Shown here one piece after another: positions 36,644-45,401 of a stretch of DNA of 64,000 bases; positions within the stretch are counted from its first letter, which is position 1, and every line of letters begins with the position of its first letter. Location of the stretch: assembly GCF_900094705.1 (NCBI RefSeq), contig NZ_FMAR01000006.1, positions 62,001 through 126,000 of the forward strand, in the 5' to 3' direction. The translations under genes and the position numbers were made by a program. Below the pieces are notes generated by a model. That model did no database searches, was not told where the DNA came from, and saw only the letters and a program-made list of their open reading frames with translations. Source of the stretch: Chitinophaga costaii. Lineage in GTDB: Bacteria; Bacteroidota; Bacteroidia; Chitinophagales; Chitinophagaceae.

Positions 36644-38473
36644 ATGAAGACTTTTAAACGATTACTCAATTTTGCCACCCCACTCCGGCACTATGTGCCA
36701 GAACTTATGACTTATACGTTCTTCGGCATCATTTTCGGCATTGTGAACTTCACAATGCTCATTCCTATGCTACAAGTAATCTTTGGTCAGCAGAAAATGA
36801 ATGTTGTAAATACCCTCCCTCATTTCACCTTGAGTGTAGAATATTTTAAAACCGCCTTCAATTATTATTTCTACCAGTTTTATACACCTGCCACACCGCT
36901 GCGCGGGCTTGCTTTTGTATGTTCCATCATCGTTTTATCTACCATATTAGCCAATTTTTTCCGCTATATGAGCGCCCGCGTACTGGTACGCATGCGCATG
37001 AATGTGCTGGAACGCATGCGTAATAGACTATACGATAATCTCACTCACCAGTCGCTTGATTTTTTTCATAACCGGCAAAAGGGAGAAATCCTTTCCGTGA
37101 TGACAAACGATGTGCAGGAAATCGAAGCCTCGGTGATCAGTTCTATACAGGTGTTCCTGCGCGATCCCTTTATTATCATCGCCTACTTCGGTGTATTGTT
37201 TTATATGTCGTGGACGCTTACCCTTTTTACCATCGTATTTTTCCCAATCTCCGGTTTCCTGATTTCTTACATTTCCAAAAGACTAAAACAGAAAGGTTAT
37301 TTTAGCCAGGAAATGCTAGGCAAGATCCTGAACGTTTCTGAAGAAACGATCAGTGGCATACGCATCATACAATCTTTCAGCAGCGAGGGCTTCATGCAAA
37401 GAAAGTTTGCCGCCATTAACCGTAAATTTTCTGCCGTAAGCAAGTCTATGTTTAACCAGCGCGAAATGGCCTCCCCCATCTCAGAAATGATGGGTGTGAT
37501 CGTGATCGTGATCCTGGTAATGTATGGTGGCCAACTGGTGCTGAGCCGGGACAACGCAGGGCTTACAGGTCCCAGTTTTATCGTATACCTGGTGTTTTAT
37601 TCCCAGATACTGAACCCGGCCAAAAACATTTCTTCCGCACTCACTACCCTGCAACGTGGCATTGTGGCTGGCGAACGCATTTTTAAACTGCTGGATGAGC
37701 CACCACATATTACCGAACGGCCCAATGCCATACCGGTATCGCATTTTAACAACCGCCTGGTTTATGAGAATGTTACTTTTAAATATGAACAACAAAATGT
37801 ATTACACCGTGTAAACCTGGCCATAGACAAGGGACACGTAATAGCCCTGGTGGGTAAAAGCGGTGCCGGTAAAAGCACTATGGCAGATTTGCTGCCCCGT
37901 TTTTATGATGTGAATGAAGGCCGCATTACGCTGGATGGACAGGACATCCGCGACTTTAAACTCAATGATTTGCGTAACTTAATGGGCATGGTTTCTCAGG
38001 AAGCCATTCTTTTTAATGATACGGTATTTAACAACATTGCTTTTGGCCAAACCGACGCCAAACTGGAAGACGTAATCCAGGCGGCAAAGATTGCCAATGC
38101 CCATGAATTTATTGAGCAATTGGAACATGGATACGACACCAGCATTGGCGATCGGGGTATGAAACTAAGCGGGGGGCAGCGTCAGCGCCTCACCATTGCC
38201 CGTGCAGTATTTAAAAACCCGCCCATTATGATTCTGGACGAAGCCACATCGGCGCTTGATACAGAATCAGAAAAACTTGTACAGGAAGCACTGGACAAGC
38301 TGATGCAAAACCGCACTACTATCGTTATTGCCCACCGCCTCAGTACCATTCAATATGCCCACGAAATTATTGTGATGGATAAGGGTGAGATCGTGGAACG
38401 GGGTCGCCATGACGATTTGATGGCGCTAAACGGTATTTATAGAAGGCTGGTGGAAATGCAGGAATTTAAGTAA
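36644..38473 (+). CDS. MsbA-like ABC exporter (fused permease-ATPase)
   Basis: Homodimeric half-transporter of 609 residues. The N-terminal exporter domain has six TMs (the first around YTFFGIIFGIVNFTMLIPML). The C-terminal ATPase has Walker A GKSGAGKST, a Q-loop region with VSQEAILFN, signature LSGGQRQRL, Walker B PIMILDEATSALD and switch IAHRLST. In Bacteroidota this type is commonly annotated as MsbA, the flippase of lipid A, but lipid or drug export by paralogues cannot be separated by eye. It stands alone, divergent from rbfA. Confidence 0.9.
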   Translation: MKTFKRLLNFATPLRHYVPELMTYTFFGIIFGIVNFTMLIPMLQVIFGQQKMNVVNTLPHFTLSVEYFKTAFNYYFYQFYTPATPLRGLAFVCSIIVLSTILANFFRYMSARVLVRMRMNVLERMRNRLYDNLTHQSLDFFHNRQKGEILSVMTNDVQEIEASVISSIQVFLRDPFIIIAYFGVLFYMSWTLTLFTIVFFPISGFLISYISKRLKQKGYFSQEMLGKILNVSEETISGIRIIQSFSSEGFMQRKFAAINRKFSAVSKSMFNQREMASPISEMMGVIVIVILVMYGGQLVLSRDNAGLTGPSFIVYLVFYSQILNPAKNISSALTTLQRGIVAGERIFKLLDEPPHITERPNAIPVSHFNNRLVYENVTFKYEQQNVLHRVNLAIDKGHVIALVGKSGAGKSTMADLLPRFYDVNEGRITLDGQDIRDFKLNDLRNLMGMVSQEAILFNDTVFNNIAFGQTDAKLEDVIQAAKIANAHEFIEQLEHGYDTSIGDRGMKLSGGQRQRLTIARAVFKNPPIMILDEATSALDTESEKLVQEALDKLMQNRTTIVIAHRLSTIQYAHEIIVMDKGEIVERGRHDDLMALNGIYRRLVEMQEFK

Positions 38474-38777
38474 ATTCAAAGAGTACAGTGTATGTTTTTT
38501 GCTTGGGGCACAGCACTGTTTAGGGCAGTGCTTTACTATAATTTCCGTACCCTAACGGTAATGGAAGTATGTCTTCAGCCGTTTACTATCACGGCATAAT
38601 TTTTGCAAATCTTTAAATTATTGTTTGATTAAATTTCGCACTACCTCCCTATTCCCCAAAATTGCTTTACCTAAATTATTGATGATAGTATATTGCCCGG
38701 CAAGGGCATTTTAAGGATATGTCCTAATTGAATATACAATAGCAGAGGCTACACGCTCGATCGTGTAGCCTCTTTTT
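38474..38777 (+). other. Non-coding stretch ending in a strong terminator
   Basis: About 270 bp with no supported gene separate the msbA-like stop from a perfect 12-bp terminator stem, AGAGGCTACACG (38744-38755) / CGTGTAGCCTCT (38762-38773), followed by T5. Either the exporter mRNA has a long 3' UTR or a small RNA is encoded here. Confidence 0.6.
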
Positions 38778-38790
38778 GTTTGGAATAGGT

Positions 38791-38820
38791 AAAAAAAAAC
38801 CGGGCTTATCGCCCGGTTTT
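38791..38820 (-). terminator. Terminator of the ileS-DksA operon
   Basis: AAAACCGGGC (38797-38806) and GCCCGGTTTT (38811-38820); on the minus strand the 3' side is a long T-run. It lies 21 bp past the DksA-like stop. Confidence 0.9.
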
Positions 38821-38841
38821 ACTATTTATCGTATTGGATAT

Positions 38842-39972
38842 TTATTTGCTTTTGGCCAATTTGGCTTCTATGCTCAGCGTAGCATGTGGTACGGCGCGAA
38901 GACGGTTTTTGTCTATAAGTTTACCAGTTACGCGGCACACACCATATGTTTTATTTTCGATACGCATCATGGCTTTTTCCAGATGGTCTGCATACTGGAT
39001 CTGGCGGCTGGCCATTTGGTTCAGCTGTTCCCGTTCCTGAGAGCCACCTCCATCTTCCATGCTCATATACTTGTTTTCGGTATCATCAGTACCCGCTTCA
39101 TCTTTGCGGGTAATGAGGCCTTGCAGGTACACAAGTTCTTTACGCGCTGCTTCCAGTTTTTTCTGGATCAGTTCTTTAAATTCCTGTAGCTCTGCGTCAC
39201 TATAACGGTACACAGGACCTACAGGTGTTTCGGGCTGGTCAAGGATGGATTTGGTAAATTCAGGCTGGTAGGCCACGGCAGAAGCAGAAGCAGATTTGGT
39301 AGTTTTTTTCTCCGCTGCTTTCTTCACCGGCTCTTTTGCAGGAGCCTTTACCTCTTTCTCAACTTTTTCCTGGCTGTCTTTAACAACTTTATTTTTTACG
39401 GGCATTGCTACTTCTTTTTCTGAATACTGAGTAATGTCCGGTTCCACACTTTTTACAGGAGCTTCTGTTGGTTTATCCAACTGTTTGGCAACGGTGGCCA
39501 CTTTAGTCGCTGTAGGAGTGGGGGCTACCGGTTGTTTTTCTTCTTTTTTAGCCGGCGCCGGAGGGGCCGGTACTTTTTTTACCGCAGCTTTAGGAGCAGG
39601 CACCGCTTTCACGGGCGCAGCTACTTTGGGGGCCACAGCTCCTTTTTTGGGAGCGGCTGCTGGTTTGGCCAACGGTTTACTTACTGGTTTAGCGGCCGTT
39701 TTAGGAGCAGTTTTGGGAGCTACCTTAGCAGGCACAGCTTTCGATGTTTTGGAGACAGTTTTGGGTGGTGCAGCCTTTTTAGGCGCGGCTTTAGGTGCTA
39801 CAGGTGCTGATTTCTTAACAACTACCTTTTTAGGAGCAGGTTTAGACGCAGGTGTTGCCTTTTTAGCTACAGCAGGCGCAGCCTTCTTGGCTGCAGCCTT
39901 TGGGGCTACAGCTTTCTTAGCCGGCACAACCTTCTTTGTTGTTTTATTAGCAACTTTCTTTTTTGTTGCCAT
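38842..39972 (-). CDS. DksA/TraR-like protein with long histone-H1-like tail
   Basis: 376-residue two-part protein. Residues 1 to about 240 are low-complexity Lys/Ala/Pro (KKAAP, PKAAPKK, KAVPAPK units), like the C-terminal tails of histone H1 and bacterial H1-like DNA-binding proteins. From about 255 to the end is a TraR/DksA-type domain: a coiled coil (YSDAELQEFKELIQKKLEAARKE in part) and YGVCRVTGKLIDKNRLRAVPHATLSIEAK. Only one cysteine of the usual four-cysteine zinc site remains, so zinc binding is doubtful. It follows ileS by 6 bp, a typical Bacteroidota pairing. It may bind RNA polymerase, DNA, or both; the tail length may vary between strains by repeat slippage. Confidence 0.85.
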   Translation of the reverse strand: MATKKKVANKTTKKVVPAKKAVAPKAAAKKAAPAVAKKATPASKPAPKKVVVKKSAPVAPKAAPKKAAPPKTVSKTSKAVPAKVAPKTAPKTAAKPVSKPLAKPAAAPKKGAVAPKVAAPVKAVPAPKAAVKKVPAPPAPAKKEEKQPVAPTPTATKVATVAKQLDKPTEAPVKSVEPDITQYSEKEVAMPVKNKVVKDSQEKVEKEVKAPAKEPVKKAAEKKTTKSASASAVAYQPEFTKSILDQPETPVGPVYRYSDAELQEFKELIQKKLEAARKELVYLQGLITRKDEAGTDDTENKYMSMEDGGGSQEREQLNQMASRQIQYADHLEKAMMRIENKTYGVCRVTGKLIDKNRLRAVPHATLSIEAKLAKSK

Positions 39973-39978
39973 GGGGAA

Positions 39979-42900
39979 TTAGCTTTTTTTGTTAACTAAT
40001 ACATTGAATTTTAAATCATTAACTTCTACTTCTATACCCTGCTGCAAATCCGTCACCAATTCCAGACTATCTGCCAAAATTTCCGTGCAAATATAATCAT
40101 TAAAATTAATCAACGCTGACCTAAGCCCATCCACAGCGCCAACCTGTACGGTAATGCGATCGGTTAGCTCAAATCCACTGTCCTTCCGGATCTTTTGTAT
40201 CCGGTTTACCAATTCACGGGCATTGCCCTCGTCCAATAATTCAGGGGTAATCGTGATATCCAGCGCTACGGTTAGGGAACCTTTATTGGCTACTGTCCAT
40301 CCCGGAATGTCCTCAGAAATAATGTCTACATCGCTCAACGTTAATATAACTGGTTCCTTTTCAACAGTTAAGTGGAATTCTCCTGCTTTTTCCAGCGTGG
40401 TGATATCGGTGGCGTTGAATTCACCGATTGCATGGGCAACCGCTTTCATCTTTGCCCCCATTTTGCTACCGAGCGACTTGTAGTTGGGCTTAATCTTCTT
40501 CTTAATGAAACCTTCCGTTTCCGTAAGATACTCAATGTCTTTAACATTCACCTCACTTTTTATCAAATGCGCTACATCGCCAAGCTGTGTTTTCAGGTGA
40601 GCATCACTCACGGGTATCAATATTTTCTGCAAAGGCTGGCGTACATTGATCTTCACCTTCTTACGCAGGGAAAGCACCAGGGAAGAAACGTCTTGCGCCA
40701 ATTGCATCCTTTCTTCCAGTTCCGGATCTATCGCGGCGGCATTCACCACCGGGAAGTTAGTCAGGTGTACAGACTTTGCCTGTTTTACCCGGCCAGAGAT
40801 ATTGTTCAAATTACTGAATAGCCAGTCGGAGAAAAAGGGCGATACGGGGGCCATTATCTGCGAAAGTTTTTCCAGGCATTCGTACAAAGTCTGGTAAGCA
40901 GAGATTTTATCTTTCTCGTATTCACCTTTCCAGAAGCGACGGCGGCACAAACGTACATACCAGTTACTAAGGTGTTCGTCCACAAACTCTTGGATAGCGC
41001 GCCCAGCCTGGGTAGGCTCAAAGTCGTCCATACTCGCGGTTACTTTCTTCACCAGGGTATTGAGCAGGGAAATAATCCAGCGGTCTATTTCCGGGCGTTC
41101 TTCCAGTGGGATATAAGCTTCCTGGAAGGTAAATCCGTCCAAGTTAGCATACATCGCAAAGAAGTTATAGGTATTGTAGAGTGTAGCAAATAGTTTGCGC
41201 TGTACTTCTTTAATACCATCCAGGTCAAATTTCAGGCTATCCCAGGGCGATGCATTGGTAATCAGGTACCAGCGTGTGGCATCTGCCCCAAATGTTTCTA
41301 TGGTCTCGAAGGGATTAATAACATTCCCCAGGCGCTTACTCATTTTCACGCCATTCTTATCAAGTACCAAACCATTGGATACCACTGCTTTAAACGCCAC
41401 ACTATCAAAGAGCATTACCCCCAGGGCATGCAAAGTGTAAAACCATCCCCGGGTCTGATCTACGCCCTCTGCAATAAAGTCTGCCGGAAAATTCCTGGCA
41501 AATACTTCCTGGTTTTCAAATGGGTAGTGCCATTGTGCATAAGGCATGGCACCACTATCAAACCAAACGTCGATCAGGTCGGGTTCCCGGAACATGGGTT
41601 TTCCTTTGGAACTTACCAGGATCACGTTATCAACAAATGGTTTGTGCAGATCCATGTCTAGCCGGTCGCCCTTCCATTTAAGGGCATCGGCCTTCATAAC
41701 ACCTGCAGCAATGGCTTTGTTTACTTCGGTGGTCAGCTCTGCAATGGAGCCAATGCAAATTTCTTCATCACCTTCCTCGGTTCTCCACACGGGCAGCGGC
41801 GTACCCCAATAGCGGCTTCGGCTCAGGTTCCAGTCTACCATATTTTCTAACCAGTTACCGAAACGACCGGTTCCGGTAAAGGCCGGTTTCCAGTTAATGG
41901 TTTTATTTAATTCCACCATCCTATCTTTCAGGGCAGTGGTTTTGATAAACCATGCATCTAGTGGATAGTACAAAACAGGCTTATCTGTTCGCCAGCAATG
42001 GGGGTAGGTATGCTCGTATTTCTCTACACGAAATGCCCGGTCTTCTTTTTTTAGCTTTACGGAGATGTCTACATCCACATCTTTATAATCCGGATCGTCC
42101 CGGAAATTTTTCACAAAACGGTGAGAGAATTCGCCCACGTTTTCTGTAAACTTACCCTGACGATCTACCAATGTTAATATGCCGATATTATACTTTTTAC
42201 CTACACGATTATCATCGGCGCCGAAAGCTGGCGCGGTGTGTACAATCCCCGTGCCATCCTCTGTAGTCACAAAGTCGCCGATGATCACCCGGAAGGGGTC
42301 GCCGCTTTCGGGAAGGGCATATGGAAGAAGCTGTTCATAGCGGATCTCCTCCAATTGAGAACCTTTAGCGGAAGTCAGTATTTTCCAGGGAAGTACTTTA
42401 TCGCCTTCTTGATAAGCGTTGAAATCGGCATTTTCGCCCTCAGGCTTAAAGTATTTACCCAATAAATCCTTTGCCAGTATTACATTTTGCAGCACGTGGG
42501 TGTATGGATTTAGGGTTTTAACCAGTACATATTCAATATGGGCACCCACCGTAAGACCCAGGTTAGAGGGTAAAGTCCAGGGGGTGGTAGTCCATGCAAG
42601 GAAAAACACTTCGTCAGAACCGGCTGCGTTGAACAGGAACTGCGACTTTTCATTCCGTTTGGCCTTAAACATGGCCACGATGGTGGTATCTTTTACATTT
42701 TTATAACAACCGGGTTGGTTCAGTTCATGCGAGCTGAGGCCGGTACCAGCAGCAGGGGAGTAAGGCTGTATGCTCTTGCTTTTATACAGCAATCCCTTTT
42801 TATATAAGGTTTGCAGGCACCACCATAGACTTTCTATATATTTATTGTCGAAAGTGATGTAGGGATCTTTCAGGTCTACCCAATATCCCATTTTACGGGT

Positions 42901-43308
42901 AAGTTCGTCCCATTCGTTCTTAAACTTCAACACTTCCCGGCGGCAAGCCTCATTGTAATCCTCCACAGAAATTTTTTTGCCGATATCGTCTTTAGTGATA
43001 CCGAGCAATTTTTCCACACCAAGCTCCACAGGTAGCCCATGGGTATCCCATCCACCTTTGCGCTTAACCTGGAATCCCTGCATTGTTTTATAGCGGCATA
43101 CCAGGTCTTTAAGGGTACGGGAAATAACGTGGTGAATGCCAGGCATACCGTTGGCACTAGGCGGGCCTTCAAAAAACACGAAAGGCGTTGCGCCCTCCCG
43201 GTTGCTGACACTTTCCTCGAAAGTTTGCTGAACTTGCCAGCGATCCAGTATGTCTTTTTCCAGTTTCGGCAGGTTCAGTTGATTATATTCCTCGTATTTA
43301 TTGGCCAT
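39979..43308 (-). CDS. ileS: Isoleucyl-tRNA synthetase
   Basis: Class I synthetase for tRNA-Ile. From ATG 43308 it has 1109 residues, the long form. It shows HIGH motif PPSANGMPGIHHV, the editing domain (TTPWTLPSNLGLTVG, EDGTGIVHTAPAFG), WDTHGLPVE, and KMSKS as VKMSKRLGN. The C-terminal part lacks an obvious zinc-ribbon and looks like the eukaryote-like (mupirocin-resistant type) clade, an inference from length and domain make-up. The DksA-like gene follows at 6 bp; lspA, often third in this operon, is elsewhere. A longer frame to 43359 adds 17 residues without family resemblance. Confidence 0.95.
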   Translation of the reverse strand: MANKYEEYNQLNLPKLEKDILDRWQVQQTFEESVSNREGATPFVFFEGPPSANGMPGIHHVISRTLKDLVCRYKTMQGFQVKRKGGWDTHGLPVELGVEKLLGITKDDIGKKISVEDYNEACRREVLKFKNEWDELTRKMGYWVDLKDPYITFDNKYIESLWWCLQTLYKKGLLYKSKSIQPYSPAAGTGLSSHELNQPGCYKNVKDTTIVAMFKAKRNEKSQFLFNAAGSDEVFFLAWTTTPWTLPSNLGLTVGAHIEYVLVKTLNPYTHVLQNVILAKDLLGKYFKPEGENADFNAYQEGDKVLPWKILTSAKGSQLEEIRYEQLLPYALPESGDPFRVIIGDFVTTEDGTGIVHTAPAFGADDNRVGKKYNIGILTLVDRQGKFTENVGEFSHRFVKNFRDDPDYKDVDVDISVKLKKEDRAFRVEKYEHTYPHCWRTDKPVLYYPLDAWFIKTTALKDRMVELNKTINWKPAFTGTGRFGNWLENMVDWNLSRSRYWGTPLPVWRTEEGDEEICIGSIAELTTEVNKAIAAGVMKADALKWKGDRLDMDLHKPFVDNVILVSSKGKPMFREPDLIDVWFDSGAMPYAQWHYPFENQEVFARNFPADFIAEGVDQTRGWFYTLHALGVMLFDSVAFKAVVSNGLVLDKNGVKMSKRLGNVINPFETIETFGADATRWYLITNASPWDSLKFDLDGIKEVQRKLFATLYNTYNFFAMYANLDGFTFQEAYIPLEERPEIDRWIISLLNTLVKKVTASMDDFEPTQAGRAIQEFVDEHLSNWYVRLCRRRFWKGEYEKDKISAYQTLYECLEKLSQIMAPVSPFFSDWLFSNLNNISGRVKQAKSVHLTNFPVVNAAAIDPELEERMQLAQDVSSLVLSLRKKVKINVRQPLQKILIPVSDAHLKTQLGDVAHLIKSEVNVKDIEYLTETEGFIKKKIKPNYKSLGSKMGAKMKAVAHAIGEFNATDITTLEKAGEFHLTVEKEPVILTLSDVDIISEDIPGWTVANKGSLTVALDITITPELLDEGNARELVNRIQKIRKDSGFELTDRITVQVGAVDGLRSALINFNDYICTEILADSLELVTDLQQGIEVEVNDLKFNVLVNKKS

Positions 43309-43378
43309 AATATTAAATCCGGTGGTACTTATTTTATAATGATGCTTCAAAAAGGGCATAATGCACCCAAAATGCCTG

Positions 43379-43386
43379 CAAAGTTA
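43379..43386 (-). promoter_or_regulatory. -7 element of the ileS operon
   Basis: On the minus strand TAACTTTG matches TAnnTTTG, about 70 bp before the ileS ATG; the candidate -33 (ATTG) is 23 bp further upstream. Confidence 0.5.
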
Positions 43387-43575
43387 CGAAATCCGGCGGG
43401 GAACCCTTACAATCATTTAGCAAAAAAGTAAGGTGATTTTATAATTTTAGAGAAATTTTCCGTTATTTTACAATAAGATATTATCAACTTGCGTTTTGGC
43501 ATTGTTTTAGCATTTATGCGGAATTGAAAAACCTTTATCCATACACCCGACTTTAGGTTAAAACCATATCGAACC

Positions 43576-44052
43576 ATGAAAAAAGTTATAGTATTTTTGT
43601 GTGCAGTCTTATTCTCTTCCGGCATAGGTTTTGCACAGCGTAGAACAGCTAAAACAGTAAAATCCTCCAAGAAAACATCAGAGGTTGTTAAGGTAGAAGC
43701 TCCGGAACCTGTAAAAGAAGCTTTCTCTCAAAGTTTTGCGGACGTTGCAGATGCCAAGTGGACTAAAACCAATGGTGGTAACTGGACTGCTGCTTTTGAT
43801 AAACAAGATATTAAGACCACTGCGGTATTTAAGCCTGAAGGCACCTGGGTTTCTACACACAGGCAATTTCAGCCAAACAATATTCCAGACTTGGTATTAA
43901 ATACGGTAAAGGCTAAATATCCGTCTGCCAGTGTGAAGGATGTTGTGAAGATAGAACGTGCAGATGTGGCCTCTTACTACAAAGCAAATATTCAGGATAA
44001 CGGTACTGACAAAGCAGTACTGATCAGCGAAAGCGGAGTATTATCTGAATAG
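43576..44052 (+). CDS. Secreted PepSY-like protein
   Basis: 158 residues with a signal peptide (MKKVIVFLCAVLFSSGIGFA). A basic, Lys/Thr-rich linker is followed by two PepSY-like half-domains. The first includes VKEAFSQSFADVADAKWTK and GNWTAAFDKQDIKTTAVFKPEGTWVST. The second includes VLNTVKAKYPSASVKDVVKIER and YYKANIQ. This is the PF11396-type family common in Bacteroidota and of unknown function, usually periplasmic. It is divergent from ileS and followed by hairpins. Confidence 0.82.
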   Translation: MKKVIVFLCAVLFSSGIGFAQRRTAKTVKSSKKTSEVVKVEAPEPVKEAFSQSFADVADAKWTKTNGGNWTAAFDKQDIKTTAVFKPEGTWVSTHRQFQPNNIPDLVLNTVKAKYPSASVKDVVKIERADVASYYKANIQDNGTDKAVLISESGVLSE

Positions 44053-44095
44053 TTTTTTAATTACGTATTTCATAGGTATAGGGATAAATAGGACA

Positions 44096-44160
44096 GACCC
44101 TGCTCTTTTGGGCGGGGTTTTCTTTTTGTAGTAAGCCAGGCAAAATGCCGGCTTTTTTTA
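44096..44160 (+). terminator. Two hairpins after the PepSY-like gene
   Basis: CCCTGCTC and GGGCGGGG (G-U pairs allowed) around 44099-44118 precede a TTTTCTTTTT tract. A second stem, AGCC-A-GGC with GCCGGCT, lies at about 44135-44155, followed by T7. Confidence 0.65.
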
Positions 44161-44280
44161 TGCCCTTGCTAGTTGCCTAACCATTAGCTTGCCCATTCAT
44201 AACTTTTGCAGTGCAGCACTTAGCTGGCTGCCTGAATAGCGTACGCCTAAAAAAAGTGCTTTGAGCTAGCAGCCTTCCTT

Positions 44281-44720
44281 CTATTTTAGTAATGCTCCCT
44301 TTAGGCGCAACAGCTCCGTTTCCGCCCCTTTGGCTTTAAACCGGGCCTGGATCAGACAGTCTTGGGTCTGTTTTTTACCGCTATCTTAGTGGATACACCT
44401 TATTAAACGCTCCAGCGCCACCATGGCATTTTCTTTGGCAAGTGTTAAATTTTCTTCCTCCAGGGAAAGGGCCAGCTTAATATTCGTAATTTTTAAAAGG
44501 ATTGTTGAGATCAAGCGCCAACTTGGTGCAGAAGTTTTCCAGACTAGTTGATAATATTCTACATTGAGCTTTGCATCTTTATATTGTTTTTCACCACATA
44601 AGCATTGGCAAGCAGTGTTTTATTATTCCATTTGCCTTTAGCAATACCAGCTGTTGTTGCTTTATCGGCTATTATATGAACAATGAAATAGGTGATACCC
44701 ACTGCTACAGTGCGCCATTA
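44281..44720 (-). pseudogene. Decayed helical (TPR-like) gene with frameshift and internal stop
   Basis: A minus-strand coding relic. Upstream part reads VAVGITYFIVHIIADK then GKWNNKTLLANAYVV. Near 44592 a one-base loss moves the frame to EKQYKDAKLNVEYYQLVW, continuing through LALSLEEENLTLAKENA and ALERLIRCIH. An in-frame TAA at 44386-44388 interrupts it, after which the same frame goes on with KKQTQDCLIQARFKAKGAE to a second stop at 44281-44283. The amphipathic helix pattern across all three pieces argues for a former gene rather than chance. The family is not recognised beyond being TPR-like. I cannot place the original start. Confidence 0.55.
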
Positions 44721-45079
44721 TAGTAATTTATAAATACCTTCTAGCTATTTGCTATTTTAATTTATATGTATAATATTATGAGGGTCGATCTGTTGTTCTG
44801 TTATAGGGCCTTTGGGAAAAGGAACCGGGCGCATGTTCCTTTTTAACAAGCGAACAAAAGTAATAAAAGGACGGGCGATGTGCCGCCATGCCACTATTAA
44901 GGAAGGTTAACCGATCGATAAAAGGTTGCCGGGGCTGTTAAATGGTGAATAAGTTGGTATGATATTTAAGGCATCATGGCACAGCGGAAAATCAATGGGA
45001 GCCTAGGTTTAGGGGTATTTGCGGATGTGCTAGGGGCCGGAAACGGGCTATGTGTGGGAGGTTAAAATTTACCCTTATC
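44721..45079. other. Gene-free region before acpP
   Basis: AT-rich at first, then more G-rich. I see no supported gene, repeat or RNA here apart from the acpP promoter that follows. Confidence 0.6.
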
Positions 45080-45109
45080 ATTGGCAATTCAATAAAAATT
45101 ATATTTTTG
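45080..45109 (+). promoter_or_regulatory. Promoter of the acpP-fabF-rnc operon
   Basis: TATTTTTG at 45102-45109 is an exact -7 match; ATTG at 45080-45083, 18 bp upstream, is a near -33 match. The acpP ATG lies 33 bp after the -7 box. Confidence 0.65.
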
Positions 45110-45141
45110 CACTCAAGTTTAAACCAAAAACACTTAAAATT

Positions 45142-45378
45142 ATGTCAGACATTGCATCAAGAGTTAAAAAGATCATTATTGACAAATTAGGCGTTGAAGA
45201 AGCAGAGGTAACTCCTGAAGCCAGCTTTACCAACGACTTAGGCGCTGACTCTTTGGATACGGTAGAACTGATTATGGAATTCGAAAAAGAATTCAACATC
45301 TCCATTCCTGACGAACAAGCTGAAACTATTACCACTGTTGGCCAGGCAGTTGCTTACCTGGAAGAACACGTAAAATAA
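45142..45378 (+). CDS. acpP: Acyl carrier protein
   Basis: Carrier of growing acyl chains in type II fatty-acid synthesis. The product is 78 residues from ATG 45142 ([10 protein letters not shown]), typical length. The phosphopantetheine site is in [13 protein letters not shown] (Ser37), followed by acidic helix II that docks the synthesis enzymes. The frame remains open upstream to 45052 but that part overlaps the promoter and is not ACP-like. fabF starts 23 bp downstream and rnc follows, the standard order. Confidence 0.96.
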   Translation: MSDIASRVKKIIIDKLGVEEAEVTPEASFTNDLGADSLDTVELIMEFEKEFNISIPDEQAETITTVGQAVAYLEEHVK

Positions 45379-45401
45379 TCCTACTAATCAGATTTGTTTT
45401 A

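Noticed and set aside
39434-39982. 182-codon plus-strand frame rich in Gly, Ala, Thr and Phe
   Set aside because: It is the antisense reading of the Lys/Ala/Pro tail of the DksA-like protein; such repeats leave other frames open.
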